Assembly: GCA_031549925.1 (NCBI GenBank)
Contig: JAVBPA010000017.1
Coordinates: 1-64,000, forward strand
Reading direction: 5' to 3'
Length of the DNA stretch: 64,000 nucleotides
Source of the DNA: JAVBPA01 sp031549925
Lineage (GTDB): Bacteria; Bacillota; Clostridia; Oscillospirales; CAG-272
Shown piece by piece: positions 63,359 to 64,000 of this stretch. Position numbers and translations under genes: made by a program. Below the pieces are notes generated by a model that was not told where the DNA came from, did no database searches, and saw only the letters and a program-made list of their open reading frames with translations. Position 1 is the stretch's first letter. Each line of letters starts with the position of its first letter.

Positions 63359-64000
63359 TTAATTTTGCTTGTCCAGCATTTTATAAGCTATTGCCGCAAG
63401 AGCCGCACCTGCGAGAGGAGCTAAAATAAATACCCAAACCTGCGAAAGTGCCGTTCCGCCGGCAAGCAAAGCCGGGCCGAATGAACGTGCGGGGTTTACT
63501 GATGTTCCGGTAAAAGGAATTCCTAATATATGTACAAGTGTTAATGTAAGACCTATTACAAGACCGGCAACCGAAGAATTATTAATACGTGAAGTAACAC
63601 CTAATATAGCGAATATAAATACAAATGTGAGGACAACTTCAACTAATAACGCTTGCCATAATTCGATTCCGAGAGCAGAAGAAGTGCCATAACCATTTGT
63701 TCCGAGAGAAGCATTTGAATTGAAAAAAGCGCAAAGCAACCCTGCTCCCGCTATAGCTCCTAAGAACTGAGCACAGATATATCCGATAAAATCAATAACC
63801 GAAAGTTTTTTTGTTATCAGCATAGCCAGCGAAACGGCAGGATTTATATGGCAACCGGATATATTACCTATAGAATATGCGGTGGCGACGATTGATAAAC
63901 CGAAAGCGAATGCTATTAATAATGTAGAAAAAGCAAGAGGGATAGAAGCCCCGTCTGATGTTAGCAGATTGTTTGCTGCAACTGCGCTTCCGCAACCGAA
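63359..64000 (-). CDS. Aquaporin / MIP-family channel, 5' end cut by window
   Basis: The frame enters from the right edge (first visible codons FGCGSAVAAN) and stops at 63359, giving 214 visible residues; the first few, including the start, are missing. Both half-pore motifs are present: SGCHINPAVSLAM and GTSVNPARSFGPALL, with the selectivity-filter Arg after the second NPA and a His two residues before the first. Six hydrophobic segments fit the family. The His/Arg filter and short loops look more like a water-specific AqpZ type than a glycerol facilitator, though this is only moderately sure. The C-terminal tail is short (AIAYKMLDKQN). Confidence 0.92.
   Translation of the reverse strand, partial: FGCGSAVAANNLLTSDGASIPLAFSTLLIAFAFGLSIVATAYSIGNISGCHINPAVSLAMLITKKLSVIDFIGYICAQFLGAIAGAGLLCAFFNSNASLGTNGYGTSSALGIELWQALLVEVVLTFVFIFAILGVTSRINNSSVAGLVIGLTLTLVHILGIPFTGTSVNPARSFGPALLAGGTALSQVWVFILAPLAGAALAAIAYKMLDKQN

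Overview
The window is AT-rich DNA from a low-GC, endospore-forming Gram-positive bacterium, most likely an uncultured anaerobic member of the class Clostridia. The evidence is an alpha/beta-type small acid-soluble spore protein, an S-box (SAM-I) riboswitch before metK, an LCP cell-wall protein, a CotH-family protein, the rnc-radical SAM-smc-ftsY gene order usual in Clostridia, strong AGGAGG ribosome binding sites and oxygen-sensitive radical SAM enzymes. GH29 fucosidases, a GH42-like protein, a Cys-type sulfatase with its maturase, a GlcNAc-6-phosphate deacetylase and sugar-type binding lipoproteins suggest growth on host-type (mucin-like) or sulfated glycans.

Layout. 1-6.7 kb (minus strand): a truncated solute-binding lipoprotein, a GH42-like protein, a spore protein, a GH99/WbsX-like protein and a GH29 fucosidase. 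7-26.9 kb (minus): one long, tightly packed gene series. In transcription order it runs sulfatase, anSME, a Gln/Asn-rich membrane protein, a VanY-like peptidase, a SpoU methyltransferase, dprA, topA, plsX, rnc, radical SAM, smc, ftsY, rdgB, nadD, yqeK and an LCP protein. A promoter lies at 26.9 kb and an intrinsic terminator at 6.94 kb. 27-28.4 kb: a sugar isomerase-like gene, then a divergent intergenic region where gene direction flips to plus.

28.4-37.4 kb (plus): nagA, a membrane protein, metG, tatD with its partner radical SAM gene, a second GH29 protein and a second binding lipoprotein. 37.5-50.6 kb: rpsT (minus, TTG start) diverges from rpoB-rpoC, followed by rpsL, rpsG, fusA and tuf. 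rpoB has its own consensus promoter and a roughly 360-nt structured leader instead of following rplJL. 50.9-60.5 kb (plus): a RibU-like transporter subunit, an S-box leader with metK, recD2, comF, a degenerate MreB-like gene, a third binding lipoprotein, a 22-nt repeat cluster and a CotH-family lipoprotein. 60.5-63.3 kb (minus): a P-loop kinase-like gene, a HAD-GNAT fusion and a methyltransferase. An aquaporin gene, cut by the window edge, closes the window.

The most interesting undescribed signal is the leader of the last minus-strand operon (63036-63332). It has a perfect sigma-A promoter, a transcript with a 15-bp closing stem and an inner stem, an in-frame 48-codon ORF, a strong intrinsic terminator ending just before the methyltransferase ribosome binding site, and a segment that could act as an antiterminator. 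This is riboswitch or attenuator architecture, but it matches no class I recognise. Other points worth checking are the MreB paralogue lacking its nucleotide-binding residues, an EF-Tu unlike typical Bacillota EF-Tu, three permease-less lipoproteins with a conserved calcium-loop-like motif, and the rpoB leader. I saw no tRNA, rRNA, insertion sequence, prophage or CRISPR array.
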